Below, piece by piece: positions 1 to 12,000 of a stretch of 50,698 bases of DNA (position 1 is its first letter; the number at the start of each line of letters is the position of its first letter). The notes under the pieces were generated by a model that was not told the DNA's origin, made no database searches, and saw only the letters and a list, made by a program, of their open reading frames with translations. The translations under genes were made by a program, and so were the position numbers. Source of the stretch: an uncultured Saprospiraceae bacterium (GTDB lineage Bacteria > Bacteroidota > Bacteroidia > Chitinophagales > Saprospiraceae). The stretch covers positions 1-50,698 of the forward strand of contig CALFBH010000032.1 in assembly GCA_937951615.1 (NCBI GenBank), read 5' to 3'.

Positions 1-3000
1 TACATTGGCTTCGCCGTCAGTGCCGCCTATTGTTGTGGCTGCGCTTGTTTCTGTACATGTTAAGGCGATGGCATCTGGTTCTGCTATAGTAATCGACGTG
101 ATTGCCTGACAATTATTCGCATCAGTGACTGTTACATCATACGTGCCAGCGCATAGTCCTGTTGGATCTTCTGTGCCGTCTAATGTGTCATCACTCCAGT
201 CGTAAGTTATCGGTGCTGTTGCGTTGGTCAGTTCTAAATCTATTGCTGCATCGCAGGTGCTGTTACAAGAGATGTCCTGTGTTTGGGTAATCGCTGCTGT
301 TACTGCACAACCTGGCTCGTTGATCGTGAATGAGCAAATTTCGGTACAGCCGTTGGTATCTGTTACAGTTACAGAGTAGTTGCCTGCTTCTAATCCTGTG
401 ATGGCATTATCACCTGCTGTGCCGGCTTGTGTGCCTGTTGCTTGTCCATCCCAATCGATGGTGTAATCTGGCGTGCCGCCTGTGATGTTTACATTGGCTT
501 CGCCGTCATTGCCGCCTATTGTGGTGGCTGCGTTTGTTTCTGTACAGACTAAGGCGATTGCATCTGGTTCGCCAATCAAAACATTTGCAGTTGTTGTACA
601 ACTATTTGCATCGGTGATAGTTACGTCATGTGAACCGAATCCCAAATTATTAACTGTAACTGTCGTTTCACCATTATCCCATTGATAAGTATAGGGTGTT
701 GTTCCTCCTATTGGTGTTGCAGTAGCTCCTCCGTCTGTATTTCCATTACAGGAAACGTCATTATCATTTGATGCTGTTGCTGTTAATTCATTTGGTTCTG
801 TGATATTGATATTTGCGACAATAAAACAGCCGTCATTATCGGTCACTGTTACATTATAAGTGCCTGTGCAGAGCATGGTTGCCGTGGCAGTCATTTGTCC
901 ATTTTCCCAATTATAAACATAAGGTTCTTCGCCTCCTGCTACAGTAATTGTTGCTTCTCCTGTACAATCTCCAAAACATAAAGGATCGACATCAGCATTA
1001 ATATTATCCAATGCAAATGTGGCAGTACTGCCAATAGTGACCGTTTCGATTAGTGTACAGGAGTTAGCATCGGTAATTGTTACTGAACTTGCGCCCGCAC
1101 AAAGATCAATTGGATTTTGGTCTGTGCTGCCGTTTGACCATTCATAAGTATATGGCACTGTTCCTCCACTTGGTGTAATCGTAGCGATGCCGTCGCAGGA
1201 AGTGCAATTCGCGTCAGTTGTTGCATCTACAGTTACTGCAATTGCCGTAGGTTCAGTAATCGTAACATCTGTTGTGGCTGTACAATTGTTCATATCGGTG
1301 ACCGTGACGACATGTGTTCCTACGCCGAGCATCGTTGCAGTGGAAGTTGTTTCTCCATTGTCCCAATTATAAGTATAAGCTGGCGTGCCGTCTGTTGCTG
1401 TTACTGTACCTGAACCGTCGTCATTGCCTACACAGGTTGCTGGACTGTCTTCTGTCGCGGAAGCGGTTAGTGCGACTGGTTCGGTGATGTCGACTTGGGC
1501 GGTGGCTGTACAGTTGTTCATGTCCGTGACCGTGACGATATGTGTGCCTACGCCGAGCATGGTTGCTGTAGCTGTTGTTTCTCCGTTGTCCCAATTATAA
1601 GTATAAGCTGGCGTGCCGTCGCTTGCGGTTACTGTCGCTGAACCATCGTCATTGCCGCCGGCACAGGTTGCTGGACTATCTTCTGTTGCGGAAGCGGTTA
1701 GTGCGACTGGTTCGGTGATGTCGACTTGGGCTGTTGCCGTACAATTGTTCATATCGGTTACTGTGACGGTATGTGTTCCTACGCCGAGCATCGTTGCAGT
1801 GGAAGTTGTTTCTCCATTGTCCCAATTATAAGTATAAGCTGGCGTGCCGTCTATTGCTGTTACTGTCGCTGAACCGTCGTTATTGCCGGCACAGGTTGCT
1901 GGACTATCTTCTGTTGCGGAAGCGGTTAGTGCGACTGGTTCGGTGATGTCCACTTGTGCTGTGGCTGTACAGTTGTTCATGTCGGTGACCGTGACGGTAT
2001 GTGTTCCTACGCCGAGCATCGTTGCAGTGGCAGTTGTTTCACCGTTGTCCCAATTATAAGTATAAGCTGGCGTGCCGTCTGTTGCGGTTACTGTCGCTGA
2101 ACCGTCGTCATTGCCTACACAGGTTGCTGGACTATCTTCTGTCGCGGAAGCGGCTAGTGCGACTGGTTCGGTGATGTCGACTTGTGCGGTGGCTGTACAA
2201 TTGTTCATGTCGGTTACTGTGACAATATGTGTTCCTACGCCGAGCATCGTTGCAGTGGAAGTTGTTTCTCCATTGTCCCAATTATAAGTGTAATTTGGCG
2301 TGCCGTCTGTTGCTGTTACGGTTGCTGTACCATCGTTATTTCCAGAGCAAGTCGCTGGACTATCTTCTATCGCGGAAGCGGCTAGTGCGACTGGTTCAGT
2401 GATGTCGACTTGGGCGGTGGCTGTACAGTTGTTCATGTCGGTGACCGTGACGATATGTGTTCCTACGCCAAGCATGGTCGCGGTGGCAGTTGTTTCGCCA
2501 TTATCCCATTCGTAAGTATAAGCTGGTGTGCCGTCGCTTGCGATCACCGTTGCTGTACCATCATTAGTTCCGGCACAAGATGGGGAGCTATCCTGTGCTG
2601 CGCTAGCTACAAGTTGTAAGGGCTGATTTATAGCAATATTGCCTACGGCAATACATCCATCATTGTCGGTAATAGTTACATTATAAGAACCTGCACAAAG
2701 ACCTGTTGCTGTGGCGGTAGTTTGACTGTCATCCCATTGATAAGTATAAGGCATTTCACCACCAGATACTGTAACGCTTGCTTCGCCTGTGCAATCTCCA
2801 AAACATAAAGGCTCGGCATCTGCATTAATATTATCCAATGCAAATGTGGCAGTACTGCCAATAGTGACCGTTTCGATTAGTGTGCAGGAGTTAGCATCGG
2901 TAATTGTTACTGAACTTGCGCCCGCACAAAGATCAATTGGATTTTGGTCTGTGCTGCCGTTTGACCATTCATAAGCATAAGGTGCTGTTCCTCCACTTGG

Positions 3001-6000
3001 TGTAATCGTAGCGGTGCCGTCGCAGGAAGTGCAATTCGCGTCAGTTGTTGCATCTACAGTTACTGCAATTGCCGTAGGTTCAGTAATCGTAACATCTGTT
3101 GTGGCTGTACAATTGTTCATATCGGTGACCGTGACGACATGTGTGCCTACGCCGAGCATGGTTGCAGTGGCGGTTGTTTCGCCGTTGTCCCAATTATAAT
3201 TATAAACTGGTGTGCCGTCGCTTGCTGTTACTGTCGCTGAACCGTCGTCATTGCCTACACAGGTTGCTGGACTGTCTTCTGTCGCGGAAGCTGTTAGGGC
3301 GACTGGTTCGGTGATGTCCACTTGGGCTGTTGCCGTACAATTGTTCATGTCGGTGACCGTGACGGTATGTGTTCCTACGCCGAGCATTATTGCGGTGGAA
3401 GTTGTTTCGCCATTATCCCATTCGTAAGTATAAGCTGGCGTGCCGTCTGTTGCGGTTACTGTCGCTGAACCATCGTCATTGCCTGCGCAAGTCGCAGGGT
3501 TGTCTTCTATTGCGGAAGCCGCTAGTAGTAACGGTTCACCAATGGTGATGTCAGTAGTTGCTGTACATCCATTTGCGTCAGTGACTGTAACAGTATGTGT
3601 TCCTGCATCGAGCATGGTGGCGGTGGCGGTTGTTTCTCCATTGTCCCAATTATAAGTATAAGCTGGCGTGCCGTCTGTTGCGGTTACTGTCGCTGAACCG
3701 TCGTCATTGCCAGCACAGGTTGCTGGATTATCTTCTGTCGCGGAAGCGGTTAATGCAACTGGTTCGGTGATGTCCACTTGGGCTGTTGCCGTACAATTGT
3801 TCATATCGGTGACCGTGACAATATGTGTGCCTACGCCGAGCATGGTTGCTGTAGCTGTTGTTTCTCCGTTGTCCCAATTATAAGTGTAAGCTGGTGTGCC
3901 GTCTGTGGCGGTTACGGTTGCTGAACCGTCGTTATTTCCTGCGCAAGTGGCAGGGTTGTCTTCTGTTGCAGAAGCAGTCAGGGCGACTGGTTCGGTGATG
4001 TCGACTTGTGCAGTCGCTGTACAATTGTTCATGTCAGTGACTGTGACGATATGTGTGCCTACGCCGAGCATGGTTGCTGTAGCTGTTGTTTCTCCGTTGT
4101 CCCAATTATAAGTATAGACTGGAGTGCCGTCGGTCGCTGTTACGGTTGCTGAACCGTCGTTATTGCCTGCGCAAGTTGCAGGGTTGTCTTCTGTTGCGGA
4201 AGCGGCTAGTGCGACTGGTTCGGTGATGTCCACTTGGGCTGTTGCCGTACAATTGTTCATGTCGGTTACTGTGACGATATGTGTGCCTACGCCGAGCATC
4301 GTTGCAGTGGCGGTTGTTTCGCCATTGTCCCAATTATAAGTATAAGCTGGTGTACCGTCATTTGCTGTTACTGTCGCTGAACCATCGCTATTGCCGACGC
4401 AAGTCGCAGGGTTGTCTTCTATTGCGGAAGCTGTTAGAGCAACTGGTTCGGTGATGTCCACTTGGGCTGTTGCCGTACAATTGTTCATGTCGGTTACTGT
4501 GACGATATGTGTGCCTACGCCGAGCATCGTTGCAGTGGCGGTTGTTTCTCCGTTGTCCCAATTATAAGTATAAGCTGGTGTACCGTCATTTGCTGTTACT
4601 GTCGCTGAACCGTCGTTATTTCCTGCGCAAGTTGTAGGGTTGTCTTCTGTTGCAGAAGCAGTTAGTGCAACTGGTTCGGTGATGTCCACTTGCGCGGTGG
4701 CGGTACAGTTATTCATATCCGTCACCGTGACGATATGTGTGCCTACGCCGAGCATCGTTGCAGTGGCGGTTGTTTCTCCGTTGTCCCATTCATAAGTATA
4801 AGCTGGCGTGCCGTCTGTTGCGGTTACGGTCGCTGAACCATTGGTATCACCTGTACAAAGTACATCACTATCCGTTAGGGCAGAAGCTATTGGGCTTGGG
4901 TCTAAAGTAACAGTCACCGTTGCTATATCACAACAGCCATCTGTGCCGCAAATTTCATATTCAAAAGTAGTTGAAGTCACACCTGGATCGGGCGTAAAGG
5001 TAATCGTTCCAACTGTTTGGTCTATATTGGAAATCACACCATCGGAAAATGGCGGAGCAGTTTCTATGGATAGAGTCGTCAAATCTAAGGGACTACTACC
5101 TGCTGTATCATTAGCTAATACATCAATCGTTACACTGCCTGTGCTCTCGCAATCAGAAGCCATATCATCTGTGGCAATCGGTGGTGTACCATTAAGCAAT
5201 TCTTGTAAAGCGATATCATCAATAGCGAGGTCGAAACCTAAGAAACCAGCATTGCCATTTTGCAAACAGATATCGAATGTACCACCTGCACCACTATTAA
5301 AAGTAAAGCCATGATATTCCCACTGTTCAGTTTCTGGTATGGTGGGTGTTGTACCAATATTTACGCCATCAACTGTGAAACTGACAGATGGTTCGGGCAG
5401 TCCGCTTCCCGCGAATAGTGGATTAATAAAATAAGCTCCGAAGCAATAATCGGTGTTCGCATTCAGGGTAACCTGCTGACACCAAATGTTGAGTGTTCCT
5501 GTATTTGGATAATCTACTAATAGTAAATTCCCTGTTCCGTCTGCAAGTGTGTGGTCGTAGATATTATTGGACCAAGTTGGATTACAATCCGGTATATTTG
5601 ATACGACTGCAAAACCATCCTGACATAAGAAATCTCCATTGCAATTCGCATTGGGTGTGCAAGTACCATCTCCGTTATTTGGCGTATAATCTGTGGCGAA
5701 AAACTGAGTCGGATTGGCAGGGTTATAATTTTCAAAATTGCCTTCTGCAACAACACTTGCTCCTACACAACCTTCCGCAATACAAGGCGTAGGTACAGGT
5801 GGGTCGCATATTGGATTACCTGCTACACTGACCGGGCCACAAGAGTTTCCATCATCTACATTAAAAACATAAGATGTACCTGCGGGAATTGGGTCACTGG
5901 TAAATAGACTACCCGCTAATGTACCTGTTCCACTGATAATTGTATAAGAAGTATTGTCTCCACCAGTAATTTCAAAAGTAACTACATATTCAGTACCCAG

Positions 6001-9000
6001 TGGATTACAGGTTTCTACTACATTGATAATCATTGGAGCAGGATTGACAGTTATTATGACATCAACAGCTGTGCCTGGGCATGTACCGTTCATTGGTGTA
6101 ATGGTGTAAATCACCTCACCTGGTGTAGCTTCTGTATTGGTCAAAACATCAGTAATCGTAGATGAAGTTCCTGATGCCGTATTGCCTGTAATTATTCCTG
6201 CGGTAACGGCTGATGTCCAGTCAAAGGTGACGCCTGCGGGTGTTCCTGTTAAGACAATATTCAAGGCATCTTCTGTGCAAATTGTCTGATCTCCTGGATC
6301 GTTTACAGTTGGCAGTTCTGGATCGGTTAAGATGACACTGGCGGTAGATGTACAGCCATTATCGTCGGTGACCGTGACTACATGTGTTCCTGCATCGAGC
6401 ATAGTTGCTGTCGCAGTCATTTCACCATTATCCCATTCATAAGAGAAAGGAGATGTTCCTCCAACTTCTGTAGCTGTTGCTACACCATCGCTATCTCCGT
6501 TGCAAGATGGCTCACTATCTAAAGTCGCTGTAGCTGTGAGACGAGGCGGTTCGGTTACGTCAATTTCTGCAGTGGCTTCACAGCCATTGGCATCTGTTAC
6601 TGTTATGGTATGAATACCTGCGTCGAGCATAGTTGCTGTTGCGGTTGTTTCTCCATTGTCCCAATCGTAAGTGTATTCATTGGGCGGTGTATTGGGTGTG
6701 CCGCCTGATGCGGTGGCGGTTGCTGTTCCATTGGCATCGCCATTACATAATGGTTCTGCGTCCAAGGTCATCGCAATCATGATTTCTGGCGGGCCATCCA
6801 CTATAACTTCTGCGGTGATTGCGCAACCGACCATATCAGTAATCGTGACAATATGCGTACCAGGTGTGAGCATGGTGGCGAGGGAATCTGTTTCGCCATT
6901 ATCCCATTCGTACATATAATTTGGATCGTTGCCGGGCGTGCCGCCTGATGCAGATGCACTGGCTGAACCATCGTTGCTATAGCTACAAGTCGCTGCGATT
7001 TCCGCTAAGGTAATCGGAATAATTTCTGTGGGTTCTGTAATGACAACTGAAGTGGTGTCTTCGCAGCCATTATCGGCTGTAACGGTTACAATATAAGTTC
7101 CTGCGGATAAGCCTGTTGCTGTAGCCGTCATTTGCATAGCTGGGTCATCCCACAGATAGGTAAATGGAGGCGTGCCGCCTGTAACGGTTGCTTCTGCAAT
7201 ACCATCACTTCCTCCAAAGCAGGTGACTGGTTGGATTTGGACAGCTTCTACGATTGGATTGGCAGCCGTTTCTATCATGACAAAACCATTGGCATCGCCA
7301 CCACCAAAACCTGCAAAACTTCCCCAGCCGTCTATTTGTAAAATATATTCTGTATTGGGCATTAAATTGGTATAGGTTTCTGACCAATTAATAGGTTGTC
7401 CATCACAGTTATCCCAGCCTTGACAATCTACCAACGCTACTGGCATATTATCACAAGGAGTATCATCCTGGTATAATGAAATACTAAATCCATCGGTAGG
7501 AATACCTCCAAAACACGAGCCACCGATCATGGCATTTTGTATGTTTAAAGTTACTGAACCTCCATTACAATCGGATGTAAAAGAGTAATAAACTGATGCG
7601 TCGGGATTACCGCCTGAGTTGCCGACTCCTGAACCACATTCTATATAACCGGGTGCGCCACCTAACACATCTTCTGCTTCTGCTTCTTCTGTGTCCCAGC
7701 AATATTGTACATTGGGTTCCATGGCAATTGTATTTACACAATCATCTGCGCCACATTGTTCGGCTACACATATTTCAAAGTCTTCATTATCGCCTTCGCC
7801 ACTTTCATTGATGACTTGCACCCATATTGTTTCCCCAGGTACGCCAACGACTTCAAAGTCAATATCTCCATTGCTGGTGCTTTCGCAGGAGGTCGGCTGA
7901 ATGGGCACCAATGCATTACATGCTCCTGAATAAGCAATAATAGTAAAATCTGTTGGGAATACTCCTGTAGTACTTCCTTCTACCTGTGCAATACCTGTAG
8001 ACGGAATATCAAATTGATACCAGGTGTCTCCGCAATTTCCTCCGCAGCCTGCGGCTGGGTTGGTGTAAGCTGTAGGTTCTCCAAAATTTTCAATATCCCA
8101 GGTACCTGTTGCGTAGATACAAGATTCAGACTGAACCGTAAGTACTGTTGCATCCGGGCAATCATTATTCACGGGTTCTACATCTCCTGGGTTACCTGTT
8201 CCGTAATTGGGTTCAGGATCAACGATAGCGATGGTGAAGTCTCCTTCCTGACCGAGCAATGGCGTACCATCTACTTGTATCCAGTAGCTTTCGCCAGGCG
8301 TGAGGCAGGTGGCTTCTATTTCTTCGTCGAATGCTGCTGTTGCGACATAGTCTTCGTCCAACTCGCTAAATACACCTGTACAGGTATTATCGCTTGACGC
8401 AAATAAATGGATTTCGCCATCCAATCCTGTGATACTATTGGCACTTAGGTCAATCGTTGCCTGCCCAGAAGCTGGTGCGGTGAAGGTGTACCAAACGGTT
8501 GTTTGTGCATAATCGCCTAAGCCTGGTTCGCCAGGTTGTACATCGGCGCAGTAGTTATCTTCATTGGATAGGACATTTGGTGTACCAGTAGGCAGGCCGA
8601 GGTCAGTTGCATCACAAATATCATTATTAAGCGGGAAGCTTGTTGTGCCGCCATCGTCTGTAATTTCTATGGTAAAATCTCCTTGTGCGCCACCTATGAC
8701 ATCGCCATTATCATTACCGTCGACTTGTAGCCAGTAGGTTTCGCCTGGAATGAGGCAATCTAATTCCAACTCTTCATCAAAAGATATAATGCCATCATAA
8801 TCACTATAATGTTCGGTCAGAACGCCTGCACAAGTTCCGTCAGAAGATACATAAACAGCCCCTTGCAGATCAAGGCCTCCCTGATTAAACAAGTCAATCG
8901 TCGCATTGCCGGAAGGTGGTGCTTCAAAGCTGAACCAAACTGTATTGTCAATTGGACTAAAGGCTGAAGGAGTTGGTTCTCCGGATTCTATGGTCGCGCA

Positions 9001-12000
9001 ATTATTCGTGTAAACTACGCCATTATTGATAGCACCGCCTGCGGGAACTGCTCCTAGTGCAATCACATCACAAATATCATCATTGACGGGACGAATGCCA
9101 TTACCATTATCAATAATTTCTATCGTAAAATAGCCTTCTGTATTGATTCCACTGCCGTCTATTTGCAGCCAGTAGGTTTCATTTCCATCTAGGCAATCTA
9201 CTTCAATGGTTTCATCGAATACAACACCAAGGCCATCATATTCGCTATCTATTTCAGTCATTATGCCTGTACAAGTACCATCACTGGATTCATAAATGGC
9301 TGCCTGCAAATCAATAATATTGCCGATTCCATTAGGGTCGCTATTTATATTAATAATAATATCCGATGTAGAGCCTGGCGGGTAATTGGGCGTTGTAAAG
9401 GTAAACCAAACGGTCTGGTCGATACCAAAGGCATTGGGAACAGGTTCTCCGGCTTCTATGTCGGAGCAGAAATTATAATAATCGGTATTGCCAGGGATAG
9501 AGCCGCCGACTGGAATTTGTCCGATATTAATATCGTTACAAATCAGGTCATTCGTTGGGATTGGGTTGGGCGTAATTTGGGTAATATCAATATCAAAATT
9601 ACCTTGTACATTGGCAAATGAGCCATCTACCATGACGTAATAAGTATTACCTGGTTCGAGGCATTGTACTTCTACATTTTCATTAAAGGGTATTAATCCA
9701 TCAAGTATATCATATTCACTCTCAATTTCCGTCAGTATGCCTGTGCAGGTATTATCGCTTGACGCAAATACGGCTACCTGCAAATCAATCGCATCAGAGA
9801 AAAATGGAAAATCACTGGTCGTGGCAATATCCACCGCATAAGGCCCACCTGTAGCTGGTGTGGTGAAGGTGTACCAAACTGTTTGATCTGTACCAAAAGC
9901 ATCGGGTTGTGGGTCGCCTGCATCACCCGCGCAAATATTGTTTTCATTATTTACACCAACTGAAGAACCTGCAAATGGATTGCCTAAGGCAACCGCATTA
10001 CAAATCAAATCATTCGGGCTAGGTGGAAGTGGTGGATCTTCGGTGATTGTAATGTCGAAATTACCTTCAATATCTTCCTCTTCTATAAAGTTTTCCCCAT
10101 CAATCATCAACCAGACGGTTTCGCCAGGTTCGAGGCAGGTGACTTCTACATCTGAGTCATAATTGACTAAATCGAATAAACTGGCGTCTACTTCTACTTC
10201 GCTGTATATTCCTGTACAAGTTCCATCATCTGTAATAAACAGGGCAATTTCTGTATTGATGGCTTCTTCGTCTAATATAGCTACTCCAGTTTGTTCTACT
10301 TCAATCGTAAAACTTCCTGTACTTGGTACGGTAAAAGAGTACCAGACCGTTGAATTGGGATTAATCTGACTAGGAACTGGTTCTCCGGTATTCGTAGCGC
10401 ACCAGTTGTTTTGCGAGTGAGGCGTCGTTGTACCTGTCACGATAGGTGTTCCTGTAGGATCGCCTAATGCAACGGCATCACAAGGCAGGTCATTGCCAAG
10501 TGGAGAGGGGCGATCAACTTCTACCACTGTGATGTCAAATTCGCCATAGAGCAGGGTCGGGTCAATTATGCCTGGCTGTCCGTCAATCATAATATAATAA
10601 GTACGTCCGGGTTCGAGGCAGTCTACGACTAAATCTTCATCCAGAAAAGCACCTGCTCCTTCATAATCACTGCCCAGTTCTGTCAAGGTTCCTGTACAGG
10701 ATTCGTCACTAGAATCATAGACTGCAATTTGTGTATCAATGCCCTCATTATCCAATAAACCACCAAGCGATTCGGTCGTAATTTCTACCACGCCGGAAGG
10801 TGGCGCGACAAAAGTGTACCATACGCCTGCTTCATTTCCCCAGTTTGTAGGAATTGGTTCTAAGATATTATCTGCACAATAATTGCTTTGCAGCGGTAAG
10901 GTAATCGGGTTTGCCAGCGTAGGCGCACCAATCGGTATCGCATCACAAATCAAGTCATTCGTTGCAGGAAAATCACCACCATCGGTGAGTTCAACACTAA
11001 AAATACCTTCCTGCAAAAAGGGCAGCCCTGAACCATCTACAAACAACCAATAAGGGTCACCAGGTATCAGGCAACGCACTTCAAATTCTTCATCAATCAC
11101 AACGGGATCGTATTCACTCCCAACATCTGTAATCAGTCCTGTACAGGTTTGGTCGTTGGATTCATAAACAGCTCCTTGCAAATCTATCGCATCTATTCCG
11201 ATGGGGGCAAGTTGGTCGCTGACTAAGCTGGCAATAACATGCCCTGAAGCTGGTGCTGTAAATTGAAACCAGACGCCTTGATCAGAACCCCATGCTCCTG
11301 GTTCGGGGTCATTGGTGTCTGTCGCACAAATATTGGATTGATTGAGTGGTGTGGAAATACTGCCGCCATTGGGTACTGTGCCCAAATTTTCGGCATCACA
11401 GATTTCGTCGCCGGATTGAACGATGCCGTCATCGATGACTTCTACGCCGAAGAAGCCTTCTTCAAGTGATAATAAACCTGTTGGGTCGTCCCAGCCATCT
11501 ACCAAAATGAAATAAGTTGTATTGGGTTGGAGACATTCTATTTGTAGATCTTCCGCAAAGAAAACCGGATCATAATCTGAATCAATCAAAGATAAAGCCC
11601 CTGTACAGGTACCGTTACTACTTTCATATAAGGCGAGTTGAATATCAATTTGATCACCGAATCCCTGCGGATCATTATCTGCTTCGATTTGGATGGTTGC
11701 ACTTGGCGTGGAGGACGTGGTAAAAGTAAACCAGACGCCATATTCATTTGTCCAGGATGGCTGCGGATCGCCTGCACTTCCTGCACAGAAATTATTATAA
11801 TTACTTAATCCCTGATTACCAATTGTACCAGCAGAAGTCAGTGTACCCAGATTGATAGCATCGCAAATTAAATCATTGGTTGCAGTGGGTCCACCTATCG
11901 CTTCTACTGAAAGTCCGTAATTTCCTTCGTCATCTGAATCATTTCCATCTACCTGTACAAAATATGTATCGCCAGCCACCAGACATTCTACTTCCATATA

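Noticed and set aside
473-4339. A ladder of short plus-strand reading frames of about 71 residues spaced by 228 bp
   Set aside because: They are the antisense reading of the tandem SprB array. The minus strand holds one continuous frame with a signal peptide and recognisable domains.
1150-4880. A possible CRISPR-like or satellite array
   Set aside because: The repeat unit is 228 bp without spacers, every interval is a multiple of three and the translation gives SprB-type modules. It is a coding repeat.
8014-8397. A 127-residue plus-strand frame inside the giant adhesin gene
   Set aside because: It is antisense to the divergent tenth PPC-like module; no signal or domain is visible.
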